A stretch of 64,000 nt of DNA, taken from contig NZ_CYGY02000042.1 of assembly GCF_900007165.1 (NCBI RefSeq), positions 62,001 through 126,000 of the forward strand. The letters run 5' to 3'. The stretch comes from Paraburkholderia piptadeniae. Lineage in GTDB: Bacteria > Pseudomonadota > Gammaproteobacteria > Burkholderiales > Burkholderiaceae. Positions 41,621-48,778 of the stretch are shown here, piece by piece (the stretch's first letter is position 1; each line of letters begins with the position of its first letter). The notes beneath the pieces are model-generated. The model saw nothing but the letters and a program-made list of their open reading frames with translations. It had not been told where the DNA came from and did not search any database. The position numbers and the translations under genes were made by a program.

Positions 41621-42961
41621 ATGCCCTCGCCTTTCGCCACCGCTTCGCGCCACGCTCGCCGCGCGGGTGCGCGCGCTGCCCGCGCGCTGTCGGCGATGGT
41701 GCTGGTCGGCGCCTGTGCCGTCGTCTCGCATGCGCATGCGCAAGAGAACGGCGCTCCGATCGTGATCGCCGGACCGGCAGAGAAGAATCCCGCCGAACTT
41801 CAGGCGATGGCCGAGCGCATGAATGCGCCCGCGCCGCGCGCCACTGCGCCCGCCGTTGCCACTCCGGGCGTTGCCGCTCCTGCCGTTGTGCCGCCAATGC
41901 TCGGCCCGAATCCTCGCAACGATGCCGACCGCTTCGCGCAAGCCGCGCACGCCGATGGCGCGATCGTGATTCCCGGCGCTGCCGAAGCCGTCGCGCAGAG
42001 GGAATCCGCCGTCGCGGCAAACGCGCCGGGCATGATGCGCGTGAGCCTGCAACCGACCTCGCGTCAGGTGATGCCCGTGGTGGTCGCGCCGGCCCAGGCC
42101 GCCGCCCGTCAGACAGCGGCCGTGCAGCCGATCGCCGTGAATCCTCCCGCTGGCAATGCCTTCCCGAATGCAGCGACGACGCAGCCTCGCGGCGTCGCCT
42201 TGCGCAATAACGCGGCGGCGTCCGCGCCTTCCGTTGCTGCGCCGGCGCAAGTTCAGACGCAAGTTCAGACGCAACTTCAGACGCAACTTCAGCCTCAGGC
42301 TCATGCGGCGGCGCAGCCTGCCGCGCCCGTTCCCGCTGGACAGCAGGACGGCGAATCGATCCGCCGGGCCGCGCTCGCCTATCTGCAACAGCAATCGGCG
42401 GGATTGCCGGGCAAGGTCGAGATCAGCGTGGCGACGGTGTTTCCGCGCGGTCTCGCGGCGTGCACGACGCTCGAACCGTTCTTGCCGACAGGCGCGCGCC
42501 TGTGGGGCCGCACGACGGTCGGCGTGCGCTGCGCGGGCGAGCGTCCGTGGACGCTTTACATACAGGCGAAGGTATCGGTGCACGCGACTTACTACCTGGC
42601 GTCGCGCGCGATCGGTCCGGGCGAACTGCTGACGGCCGCCGATCTCGTCGCCCGCGACGGCGATCTGACGCTCCTGCCGCAAGCTGTGATTACCGATCCC
42701 GCGCAGGCGGTCGGCTCGGTCGCGCTGATGCGCGTGTCGGCGGGCTTGCCGCTGCGCAGAGACATGCTGAAGAGCGCCGAGTCGGTGACGATCGGCCAGT
42801 CGGTCAAAGTGGTCGCGCAGGGCCAGGGCTTTTCGATTTCGGCGGAAGGCAGCGTGATGAACAATGCGTCGCCGGGCCAGCCGGTGAAGGTGAAGATGGC
42901 GAGCGGGCAGATCGTGCAGGGCATCGTGAAAGACGGCGGAACCGTCGAAATCCAGCTCTGA
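41621..42961 (+). CDS. flgA: Flagellar P-ring assembly chaperone FlgA
   Basis: Periplasmic chaperone for FlgI. It is 446 residues against about 220-250 in many bacteria. A signal peptide (about 1-42, ending HAHAQ) is followed by about 190 residues rich in Ala, Pro and Gln, including a Q-V/L-Q-T repeat coded by four 12-base units (near 42246-42293). The SAF domain family region begins at about residue 240 (ESIRRAALAYLQQQSAGLPG). It continues with RTTVGVRCAGERPWTLYIQA, GPGELLTAADLVARDGDL, ISAEGSVMNNASPGQPVKVK and SGQIVQGIVKDGGTVEIQL. The ATG at 41621 has GGAG seven bases upstream. Divergent from flgB and followed by flgM. Confidence 0.94.
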   Translation: MPSPFATASRHARRAGARAARALSAMVLVGACAVVSHAHAQENGAPIVIAGPAEKNPAELQAMAERMNAPAPRATAPAVATPGVAAPAVVPPMLGPNPRNDADRFAQAAHADGAIVIPGAAEAVAQRESAVAANAPGMMRVSLQPTSRQVMPVVVAPAQAAARQTAAVQPIAVNPPAGNAFPNAATTQPRGVALRNNAAASAPSVAAPAQVQTQVQTQLQTQLQPQAHAAAQPAAPVPAGQQDGESIRRAALAYLQQQSAGLPGKVEISVATVFPRGLAACTTLEPFLPTGARLWGRTTVGVRCAGERPWTLYIQAKVSVHATYYLASRAIGPGELLTAADLVARDGDLTLLPQAVITDPAQAVGSVALMRVSAGLPLRRDMLKSAESVTIGQSVKVVAQGQGFSISAEGSVMNNASPGQPVKVKMASGQIVQGIVKDGGTVEIQL

Positions 42962-43012
42962 CGACGTGCCGCGCCCGGTTACAACTTGAAAAACGTGTCT
43001 GATCGATTGCGC

Positions 43013-43040
43013 TAAAGTTCGACGGTGTGATTGCCGATAT
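43013..43040 (+). promoter_or_regulatory. Putative sigma-28 promoter of flgMN
   Basis: TAAAGTTC-N12-GCCGATAT: 7 of 8 at -35 and 7 of 8 at -10, spacer one base longer than consensus. It lies 29 bases before the GTG start of flgM, giving the FliA-driven extra copy of flgM transcription known in enterobacteria. Confidence 0.7.
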
Positions 43041-43068
43041 CACATTCAAATCGATCAGGAAGCCAATC

Positions 43069-43419
43069 GTGAAAGTTGATTCCACTACCCAATCTGGCCT
43101 GCGGACGTTGAAAGACGGGCTGCAGCGCACGCAGCAAGGCGATACCGCCGCGACGGGCGGTGCGAGCACGGCGACGTCGAGCGCATCGACGGCCACGGGC
43201 GCGTCGGGCGACGCCAATGTGAACCTGTCGGGACTGTCGTCGCATCTGCAGAGCCTGGCGAGCGCGGGCACATCGGACATCGATACGGCGCATGTCGAAT
43301 CGATCAAGCAGGCGATCAAGGACGGCACGTTGACGATCGACTCCGGCAAGATCGCCGATGGCGTGCTGGCGACGGCGCGCGAACTGCTGCAACAGAAGAG
43401 CCTGTCGGCCGGCAACTGA
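43069..43419 (+). CDS. flgM: Anti-sigma-28 factor FlgM
   Basis: Holds FliA inactive until the hook is finished, then leaves through the export channel. It is 116 residues: an N-terminus MKVDSTTQSGLRTLKDGLQR-like, an Ala/Ser/Thr-rich linker, and the FliA-binding helices DIDTAHVESIKQAIKDGTLT, then IDSGKIADGVLATARELLQ. The start is GTG at 43069 with AGGA eight bases upstream; a longer frame from 43027 would begin inside the sigma-28 promoter. Between flgA and flgN. Confidence 0.93.
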   Translation: MKVDSTTQSGLRTLKDGLQRTQQGDTAATGGASTATSSASTATGASGDANVNLSGLSSHLQSLASAGTSDIDTAHVESIKQAIKDGTLTIDSGKIADGVLATARELLQQKSLSAGN

Positions 43420-43515
43420 TCGACGTACCGATGCGGTGCGCCGGGAGCCGGGCGGCATGTGTGATGAATCCGGTTTTGCGCGCGGCGCGAGCCGCTGCCT
43501 AGCGAGTTGTTAGTG

Positions 43516-43965
43516 ATGAAAGACGCCCTGCTTGCCACCGTCATCGACGAATATTCCGCTGTGGAGCTGTTTGCCTCCGTCCTCGCAGCCGAGGAAAAGG
43601 CGCTGACCACGGTGCATCCCATCGAGACGCTGCCGCCCATCGTCGAAAAGAAGATGGAGTTGGTGGAAAGGCTCTCGACCCTTGAGAAGGTACGCGATTC
43701 GCAGCTCGTGCAGCTTGGTTATCCGACGGGATGGAAAGGCATGGAGATGGCGGTCGCCAACGATTCGCGGCTTGCTACGCAGTGGTCGTTGCTGCAAAAG
43801 GCCGTCGAACGCGCTAAGCGGTTCAACACCACGAACGGCGCGTTGATCCGGACTCGCATGGAATATAACCGGCGGGCGCTTGCCGCGCTTAATGTCGCCG
43901 TTGGGCCGGAGCGCGGCGCGCTTTATGGGCCGGATGGGCGGGTTCCGGCATTTGCGGGGATTTGA
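43516..43965 (+). CDS. flgN: Flagellar export chaperone FlgN
   Basis: Chaperone for FlgK and FlgL, 149 residues, helical: YSAVELFASVLAAEEKALTT, IVEKKMELVERLSTLEKVRD, QLVQLGYPTGWKGMEMAV and MEYNRRALAALN, with a short tail ALYGPDGRVPAFAGI. The ATG at 43516 is preferred to the TTG three codons upstream. Last gene of flgA-flgM-flgN; a long palindromic element follows. Confidence 0.92.
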   Translation: MKDALLATVIDEYSAVELFASVLAAEEKALTTVHPIETLPPIVEKKMELVERLSTLEKVRDSQLVQLGYPTGWKGMEMAVANDSRLATQWSLLQKAVERAKRFNTTNGALIRTRMEYNRRALAALNVAVGPERGALYGPDGRVPAFAGI

Positions 43966-44085
43966 TCTGGTTTTAAGGGGTTGTCCTCCTTCTTATCCCC
44001 TCTCTGCTTTTTAATCGACCGGTGCCTTTGGGTGCCGGTTTTGCTTTTTGCTTTTGTCTGCGACGCTGTTTGCTTTAGTGCTTTC

Positions 44086-44750
44086 AGCGTGCCGCTGGCA
44101 TCCGCGATTGCGCCTCGCGGCGCGGGCGTTGCCCCTGTGCGGGGCGGCACCTACTTTTCTTTGCCGCCGCAAAGAAAAGTAGGCAAAAGAAAGCGGGCTC
44201 ATACCGCCAGTCCTTGACCTTTACCCACGGGCTCTCAACGTCCCCATCCTTCATGCGGCAGTGTGTTAGCCGATGTTCGTTGCCAACGTCCTGGATAAAC
44301 GCCTGACCCGCTTCAAGCACATGTGGCAGCGCTAAGGGCATCGAACGTTTCGGCGCCGCATGTCGGTAGTGAATGTGGGTTGCTGTGTCGTACAGGGCAA
44401 CGCCCGCACTTGTAGCAGCATCGCGTAGCGCGTGTGTTCTGTGCGGTGCGAATGCCTACACACAGTTTGCCGCAAAGGGGTGTGAAGATCTGCGATGTCG
44501 CGGGCCGCAACGCGGGTGCATGAAGCAGGTGAGGCGCTTAAGTAGTGCGCTGGTAACGCATGTGGAGCAGGATGCTGTCGCGTGAAACACGGGGACGTTG
44601 AGAGCCCGTGGGTAAAGGTCAAGCACTGGCGGTGTGAGCCCGCTTTCTTTTGCCTACTTTTCTTTGCGGCGGCAAAGAAAAGTAGGTGCCGCCCCGCACA
44701 GGGGCAACGCCCGCGCCGCGAGGCGCATACGCGGATGCCAGCGGCACGCT
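44086..44750. repeat. 665-bp element with 160-bp inverted arms between flgN and fliA
   Basis: The 882-base gap between the convergent flgN and fliA genes is mostly one symmetrical element. Arm 44086-44245 is the inverse of 44591-44750, differing at four of 160 positions. Each arm holds a 14-bp hairpin (CCTACTTTTCTTTG, loop CCGCCG, then its inverse) and the GCTGGCATCCGCG module also found at 28470-28607. The 345-base centre has no convincing gene; a 96-codon minus-strand frame there overlaps an arm and lacks family features. No transposase is present. Possible classes are a MITE, a repeated non-autonomous element, or a locus for a long double-stranded RNA. The remaining gap bases (43966-44085) show nothing further. 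Confidence 0.9.
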
Positions 44751-44771
44751 AAAAAGACCAAAACAAAAAAG

Positions 44772-44801
44772 CAAAAAAGCCGACCTTAAAAAAGATCGGC
44801 T
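44772..44801 (-). terminator. Rho-independent terminator of the flhB-fliA operon
   Basis: AGCCGATC-TTTTTTAA-GGTCGGCT (one G-U pair) followed by six T residues on the minus strand, 48 bases after the fliA stop. Confidence 0.85.
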
Positions 44802-44848
44802 CTAGCAGAAAGAAAGAACAAGCCGCCCGCAGGGGCAAAAACAAAAAA

Positions 44849-45583
44849 TCAGTTCGTCTCCGCCGAAGCCCAAGCCTGCTCGCGCAAGCGAGTCCGCAAC
44901 CGTGCGACGGCCTGCGAATGCAGCTGACACACCCGCGACTCGCTGACCTCCATCACCGCCCCGATCTCGCGCAGATTCAAGCCGCGCTCATAGTAAAGCG
45001 ACATCAGCAGCTTCTCGCGCTCCGGCAGCCGCTCGATCGCCTCGACCAGCGCGCCGCGCAAGCTCTCGTCGAGCAGCGCCGACAGCGGATCGGAGTGGTC
45101 GACGCAATAGCGGTCGAGAAACGGCTCGTCGTCAGCGGAACGATCGAAGTCCTCGTAGTAGATCAGCTGGCTGCCGTGCAGGTCCTGCAGCATCGACTGA
45201 TACTCTTCGAGCGGCATCTTCAGATGCTCGGCAATCTCCGTCTCGCTCGCCGACCGGCCCAGCGTCTGCTCGACCTTGTGCACGGCCGTCTCGACCTCGC
45301 GCGACGTGCGGCGCAAGCTGCGCGGCAGCCAGTCGTTGCTGCGCAACTCGTCGAGCATCGCGCCGCGAATCCGCTGGCTCGCGTACGTCTCGAACTGCGC
45401 GCCCTGGTCTTCCTTGTAGCGGCTCGCCGCATCCAGCAGGCCAATCATGCCCGCCTGGATCAGATCGTCGAGGTCCACGCTCGCCGGCATCTTCGCGACG
45501 AGCTGCAAGCCGAGACGGCGCACCAGCGGCGCGTACTTCGTCAAAACGTCGGCCTGCGAAATCTTTCCTTGAGCGTTGTACAT
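44849..45583 (-). CDS. fliA: RNA polymerase sigma factor FliA (sigma-28)
   Basis: Directs transcription of late flagellar and chemotaxis genes, 244 residues. Region 2: YAPLVRRLGLQLVAKMPASV, DLDDLIQAGMIGLLDAASRY, then YASQRIRGAMLDELRSNDWL. Region 3: LPRSLRRTSREVETAVHKVE. Region 4 helix-turn-helix: LPEREKLLMSLYYERGLNLR, then EIGAVMEVSESRVCQLHSQA. Its anti-sigma FlgM is encoded on the other side of the long repeat. Last gene of flhB-flhA-flhF-flhG-fliA. Confidence 0.97.
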   Translation of the reverse strand: MYNAQGKISQADVLTKYAPLVRRLGLQLVAKMPASVDLDDLIQAGMIGLLDAASRYKEDQGAQFETYASQRIRGAMLDELRSNDWLPRSLRRTSREVETAVHKVEQTLGRSASETEIAEHLKMPLEEYQSMLQDLHGSQLIYYEDFDRSADDEPFLDRYCVDHSDPLSALLDESLRGALVEAIERLPEREKLLMSLYYERGLNLREIGAVMEVSESRVCQLHSQAVARLRTRLREQAWASAETN

Positions 45584-45609
45584 CGTGCTCCCCTTGTTCT
45601 TGCACGCCT

Positions 45610-46491
45610 TCAGGCGTGCTGCGCGGACGGTTGGTCGGCGAATTGCGCCGCTGTCACCGCCGCCGGCGGCACACTGTGCGCCCGTGACGAAATCGCTGGC
45701 CGCATCGGCCAGTACTGCAGTTCGGCTGCGATATGCCGAAAGTCGCGCGCAGCAGGTGCCGATGGGAACGCATCGACGACGCAGCGTGACAACTCCATGG
45801 CTCGCGCCATCAAAGGCTCGGATGAGACGCAGCCCGCCTCTTCCAGTGATACGGCGAGGTAGCGCCCCGCCACGCCCGCCAGGTTTTCAAACGCGACGTG
45901 CGCATCGGCGATGCTCTGCACGTGATTCATCAGCACGCGAAACTGCGCGATTGCATGCGAGAAGTGCAGACGCTTCATGCACGCGTATGCATCGGTGATT
46001 GCCTGCGCCGCGACGCGCGTGACGACCATCACGTCATGCGACTGACTCGCGAGCGCCGACAGCGCCCCCTCGCGGCCCACCTGCGCATCGATCAGCACGA
46101 CATCGGCCGATCCGCTCAACACCACGCCCAGTTGCTCCTTCGTGCAGCTTTCGCAATTGCCGCGCGATGCAGCGAGAACCGCGAAGCCGAGCGCATGCCG
46201 CCCCGCCGCTTGTTCGAGCGTCATCTCGCCCCGCACCACCGCGGAGAAATTGCCCGTGCCCCGCACGCCGCCGAGCGTCGCGCTCACCGAGCGCTCGCCC
46301 AGACATTCGTCGATCACCAGCACGTCCTTGCCCTGCTCCGCGAGCGCCGCCGCGAGATTCACCACCGTCGTCGTCGCGCCCACGCCGCGCGTGCCGCCCG
46401 CTACCGCAACGACCCGCGAGCCGGTGCGCGCGAGCAGCCTCCGCAGTCCTTCCGCCTGATCCTGCACAAACTTATCCAAAGCGAACCTCAT
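45610..46491 (-). CDS. flhG: Flagellar number regulator FlhG (FleN), MinD/ParA-like ATPase family
   Basis: Works with FlhF to limit and place flagella, 293 residues. The frame shows a MinD-like fold: VVAVAGGTRGVGATTTVVNL at residues 27-46, ALAEQGKDVLVIDECLGE, DVVLIDAQVGREG, and VMVVTRVAAQAITDAYACMK. In the P-loop the nucleotide-binding Lys of GVGKT is replaced by Ala39 (GVGAT, codon GCG), and the signature GKGG is AGGT, so ATP hydrolysis may be impaired or unusual. The N-terminal segment KFVQDQAEGLRRLLA is the DQAxxLR motif of FlhG. The ATG at 46491 overlaps flhF by 20 bases. Confidence 0.9.
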   Translation of the reverse strand: MRFALDKFVQDQAEGLRRLLARTGSRVVAVAGGTRGVGATTTVVNLAAALAEQGKDVLVIDECLGERSVSATLGGVRGTGNFSAVVRGEMTLEQAAGRHALGFAVLAASRGNCESCTKEQLGVVLSGSADVVLIDAQVGREGALSALASQSHDVMVVTRVAAQAITDAYACMKRLHFSHAIAQFRVLMNHVQSIADAHVAFENLAGVAGRYLAVSLEEAGCVSSEPLMARAMELSRCVVDAFPSAPAARDFRHIAAELQYWPMRPAISSRAHSVPPAAVTAAQFADQPSAQHA

Positions 46492-48388
46492 GCAGATCGG
46501 CGGTCGAACGGGCCGACAACGCCGACAGCAGCGCCGGCACGTCCTCGTCCTGCGGGACGAACGGCGAGTTGTCACGCGGAATGCAGAAAGCGCTCTTGAT
46601 GAGGAATTTCTTCGTCGCGACGTACAGGTTCTCGGGCACCTTCTGTCCCGTCGACACGTAGTGCACGGACAGCTTGTAGCGGATCACCGTATCGAGCACC
46701 GCGCCGAGATTCGTGGCTTCGTCGAGCTTGGTCAGGATGCAGCCGGCGAGCGGCTGCTGGTCCGGCGCGTTCTGATACGCCTGCACGACTTCGTTCAGCG
46801 TGTCGCCATGGCTCGTTGCGTTCAGCAGCAGCAGGCGCTGGACGGGCTGGCCGGCGCGGCACAGCATCGCGATCTGGTCGGAGACGAGCCGGTCGCGCTG
46901 GCTCATGCCGATCGTGTCGATCAGCACGATATGTTTGTTGCGCAGCTCGGAGAGCGCGAGCTGAAGATCGGCGGTGTCCTTCACCGCATGCACCGACACG
47001 CCCAGGATCTTGCCGAAGATGCGCAGCTGCTCGTGGCCGCCGATCCGGTAGCTGTCGGTCGTGAGCAGCGCGACCTTGCTTGCGCCGAAGCGCATCACGC
47101 AGCGCGCCGCGAGCTTCGCCGTCGTCGTGGTCTTGCCGACGCCCGTCGGGCCCATCAGTGCGAACACGCCGCCGCGCTCCATCAGCGCGTCTTCGTTCTC
47201 GAGCACGGGCACGTTCGATTCGAGCACCGTCTTCACCCAATCGAGGCCCTCGTCCATGCTTTCGACGTCGGGAAGATTGTCGATGACCATCTTCACGAGC
47301 TGCGCGGAGAAGCCGGCTGCGAACAGATGCCTCGTCAAGGCCGCATGCGTCGGGCTGCGTCGCTGGCGATCGGCCCACAGCAGACCCGCGAACTGCTCTT
47401 CCATCATGCCGCGCATCGACGTGAGCTCGTTCATCACGGTCTCGTTGACCATCTGCTCGATACGCGATTTCACCGATTCCATCAGATCGGCGGCCGACTT
47501 CGGCGTCATCTCGGCGGCTGCGTTGCGGCGCGCGTCGGCCGAGTGGGCGATGTCGCCTGCGATTTCGTACGCGGCGTGCGGGTTCTTCTGCGATGCGCGG
47601 CGCGCGGCCAGTTGCGCGGCTTCGCGCGCCCACTCGGGCGTCGCCGCGTCGTTGACGGCCGGCTCGCGCGGATCGACGGGCGTGCCTAGGCCGCGCGCGA
47701 TCGCGGCGGCGGGCGTCATCGTCGGATTGGCGGCGGGGACCACGTCCTTGGCCGCAATGCGACGCGCGTGATCGATCAGCCACGGATTCGTTTCGGCCAT
47801 CGTGCGCGGACGGGCCGGCACTTCCAGCATCGCGGGCTTGCTTGCCACGGAAGGTGCAGCCGATGCATCCGCGCGCAGCTCGCCGCGCGATTCCTGGCGC
47901 AGTTCGACGCGCACGTCGTCGGTTGCGCGCGCAGCGTTCGATGCGCCCATCGGCTTGCTGTCGCTTGCCGTGCTTTCACCGGCGGCCGCCATCGTGCCTT
48001 GCGGCTCGGCCTTCTCTTCGCTCGCGGCGGACATGCGCTCGGTGCCCGCTTCCGGGCTCGCACCGAACACCGACGAGAACACGTCGGGCATTCCGCTCGC
48101 GTACGGATTGACGGGCATCGGCACGCGCGTGGCGGCGCCTGCGTTCATCGCGGGACCGGCTATCAGCGCTGTGCCCGCCGGCGCGCTTGCGCCCGTCGTG
48201 GTCAGCGCGGCGCTTTCCTGGGCGCGCGGCGCGATCGCGTTCAGATCCCGGTCGGCGACCGCGACGATCTCGACGGTCCCATCTTCATTCGTGCGATTCG
48301 ACAATACGACTGCATCGGAGCCCAATGCCTCGCGGACGAGACGCAGCGCGTCACGACTCGTTGCACCGACAAATTTACGAATGTTCAA
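46472..48388 (-). CDS. flhF: Flagellar biosynthesis SRP-type GTPase FlhF
   Basis: Marks the site of flagellar assembly; 638 residues, longer than typical FlhF (about 400-500) because of an Ala-rich middle (about 60-270). The N-terminal B domain is NIRKFVGATSRDALRLVREA, then LGSDAVVLSNRTNEDGTVEI. The G domain carries FALMGPTGVGKTTTTAKLAA (about residue 405), LTTDSYRIGGHEQLRIFG, HIVLIDTIGMSQRDR and CILTKLDEATNLGAVLD. The start is TTG at 48388, six bases after GGAGA, giving the standard family N-terminus; no ATG fits. Confidence 0.95.
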   Translation of the reverse strand: MNIRKFVGATSRDALRLVREALGSDAVVLSNRTNEDGTVEIVAVADRDLNAIAPRAQESAALTTTGASAPAGTALIAGPAMNAGAATRVPMPVNPYASGMPDVFSSVFGASPEAGTERMSAASEEKAEPQGTMAAAGESTASDSKPMGASNAARATDDVRVELRQESRGELRADASAAPSVASKPAMLEVPARPRTMAETNPWLIDHARRIAAKDVVPAANPTMTPAAAIARGLGTPVDPREPAVNDAATPEWAREAAQLAARRASQKNPHAAYEIAGDIAHSADARRNAAAEMTPKSAADLMESVKSRIEQMVNETVMNELTSMRGMMEEQFAGLLWADRQRRSPTHAALTRHLFAAGFSAQLVKMVIDNLPDVESMDEGLDWVKTVLESNVPVLENEDALMERGGVFALMGPTGVGKTTTTAKLAARCVMRFGASKVALLTTDSYRIGGHEQLRIFGKILGVSVHAVKDTADLQLALSELRNKHIVLIDTIGMSQRDRLVSDQIAMLCRAGQPVQRLLLLNATSHGDTLNEVVQAYQNAPDQQPLAGCILTKLDEATNLGAVLDTVIRYKLSVHYVSTGQKVPENLYVATKKFLIKSAFCIPRDNSPFVPQDEDVPALLSALSARSTADLHEVRFG

Positions 48389-48778
48389 GCTGGTTCTCCG
48401 ATGAGCAGCGCGGATCGGCGACATACCGTTTCCCGATGAAATGAATTATTGCGAAAGACGTCCACCGTCCATCGGGCAATAAAGACGGTGAAACGCTGGC
48501 AATTCACGCATTCGGCGCCTGCTCCGGAAGCCGGGAACGATCGTCGAAGCCGGCCGATCCGATCGGCAACGCGCAACGCTAACCAACTCCAACGGACGCG
48601 AAGCCTTGCGCATCAAGGCGCCGCGCGGGCCAGCCAAAGAGACTGGCCGCGCAGCGCGGACCGTCCTTCGAATCGGACGCCCTGTCCGCGAGACAGCGGC
48701 GGCGATCGTGGTGATCGTGGCGCTTGTGGCGTAGCGCCGCGAACGACCCGTGAGGACCGCACGCGAACGCGCTCAGGC
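48389..48778. other. Intergenic region between flhA and flhF
   Basis: 390 bases without a gene, unusual inside this operon. Two hairpins are visible on the minus strand: GCGC-GGCCAG type pairing 48643-48652 with 48623-48633, and a CACCGTC/GACGGTG pair near 48462-48492. They suggest a terminator or processing site with a separate flhF promoter, which I could not identify. Confidence 0.45.

Noticed and set aside
44332..44622. 96-codon minus-strand frame in the centre of the 665-bp element
   Set aside because: Runs into the inverted arm, lacks a ribosome site and any recognisable domain; such frames are often annotated in repeats without support.
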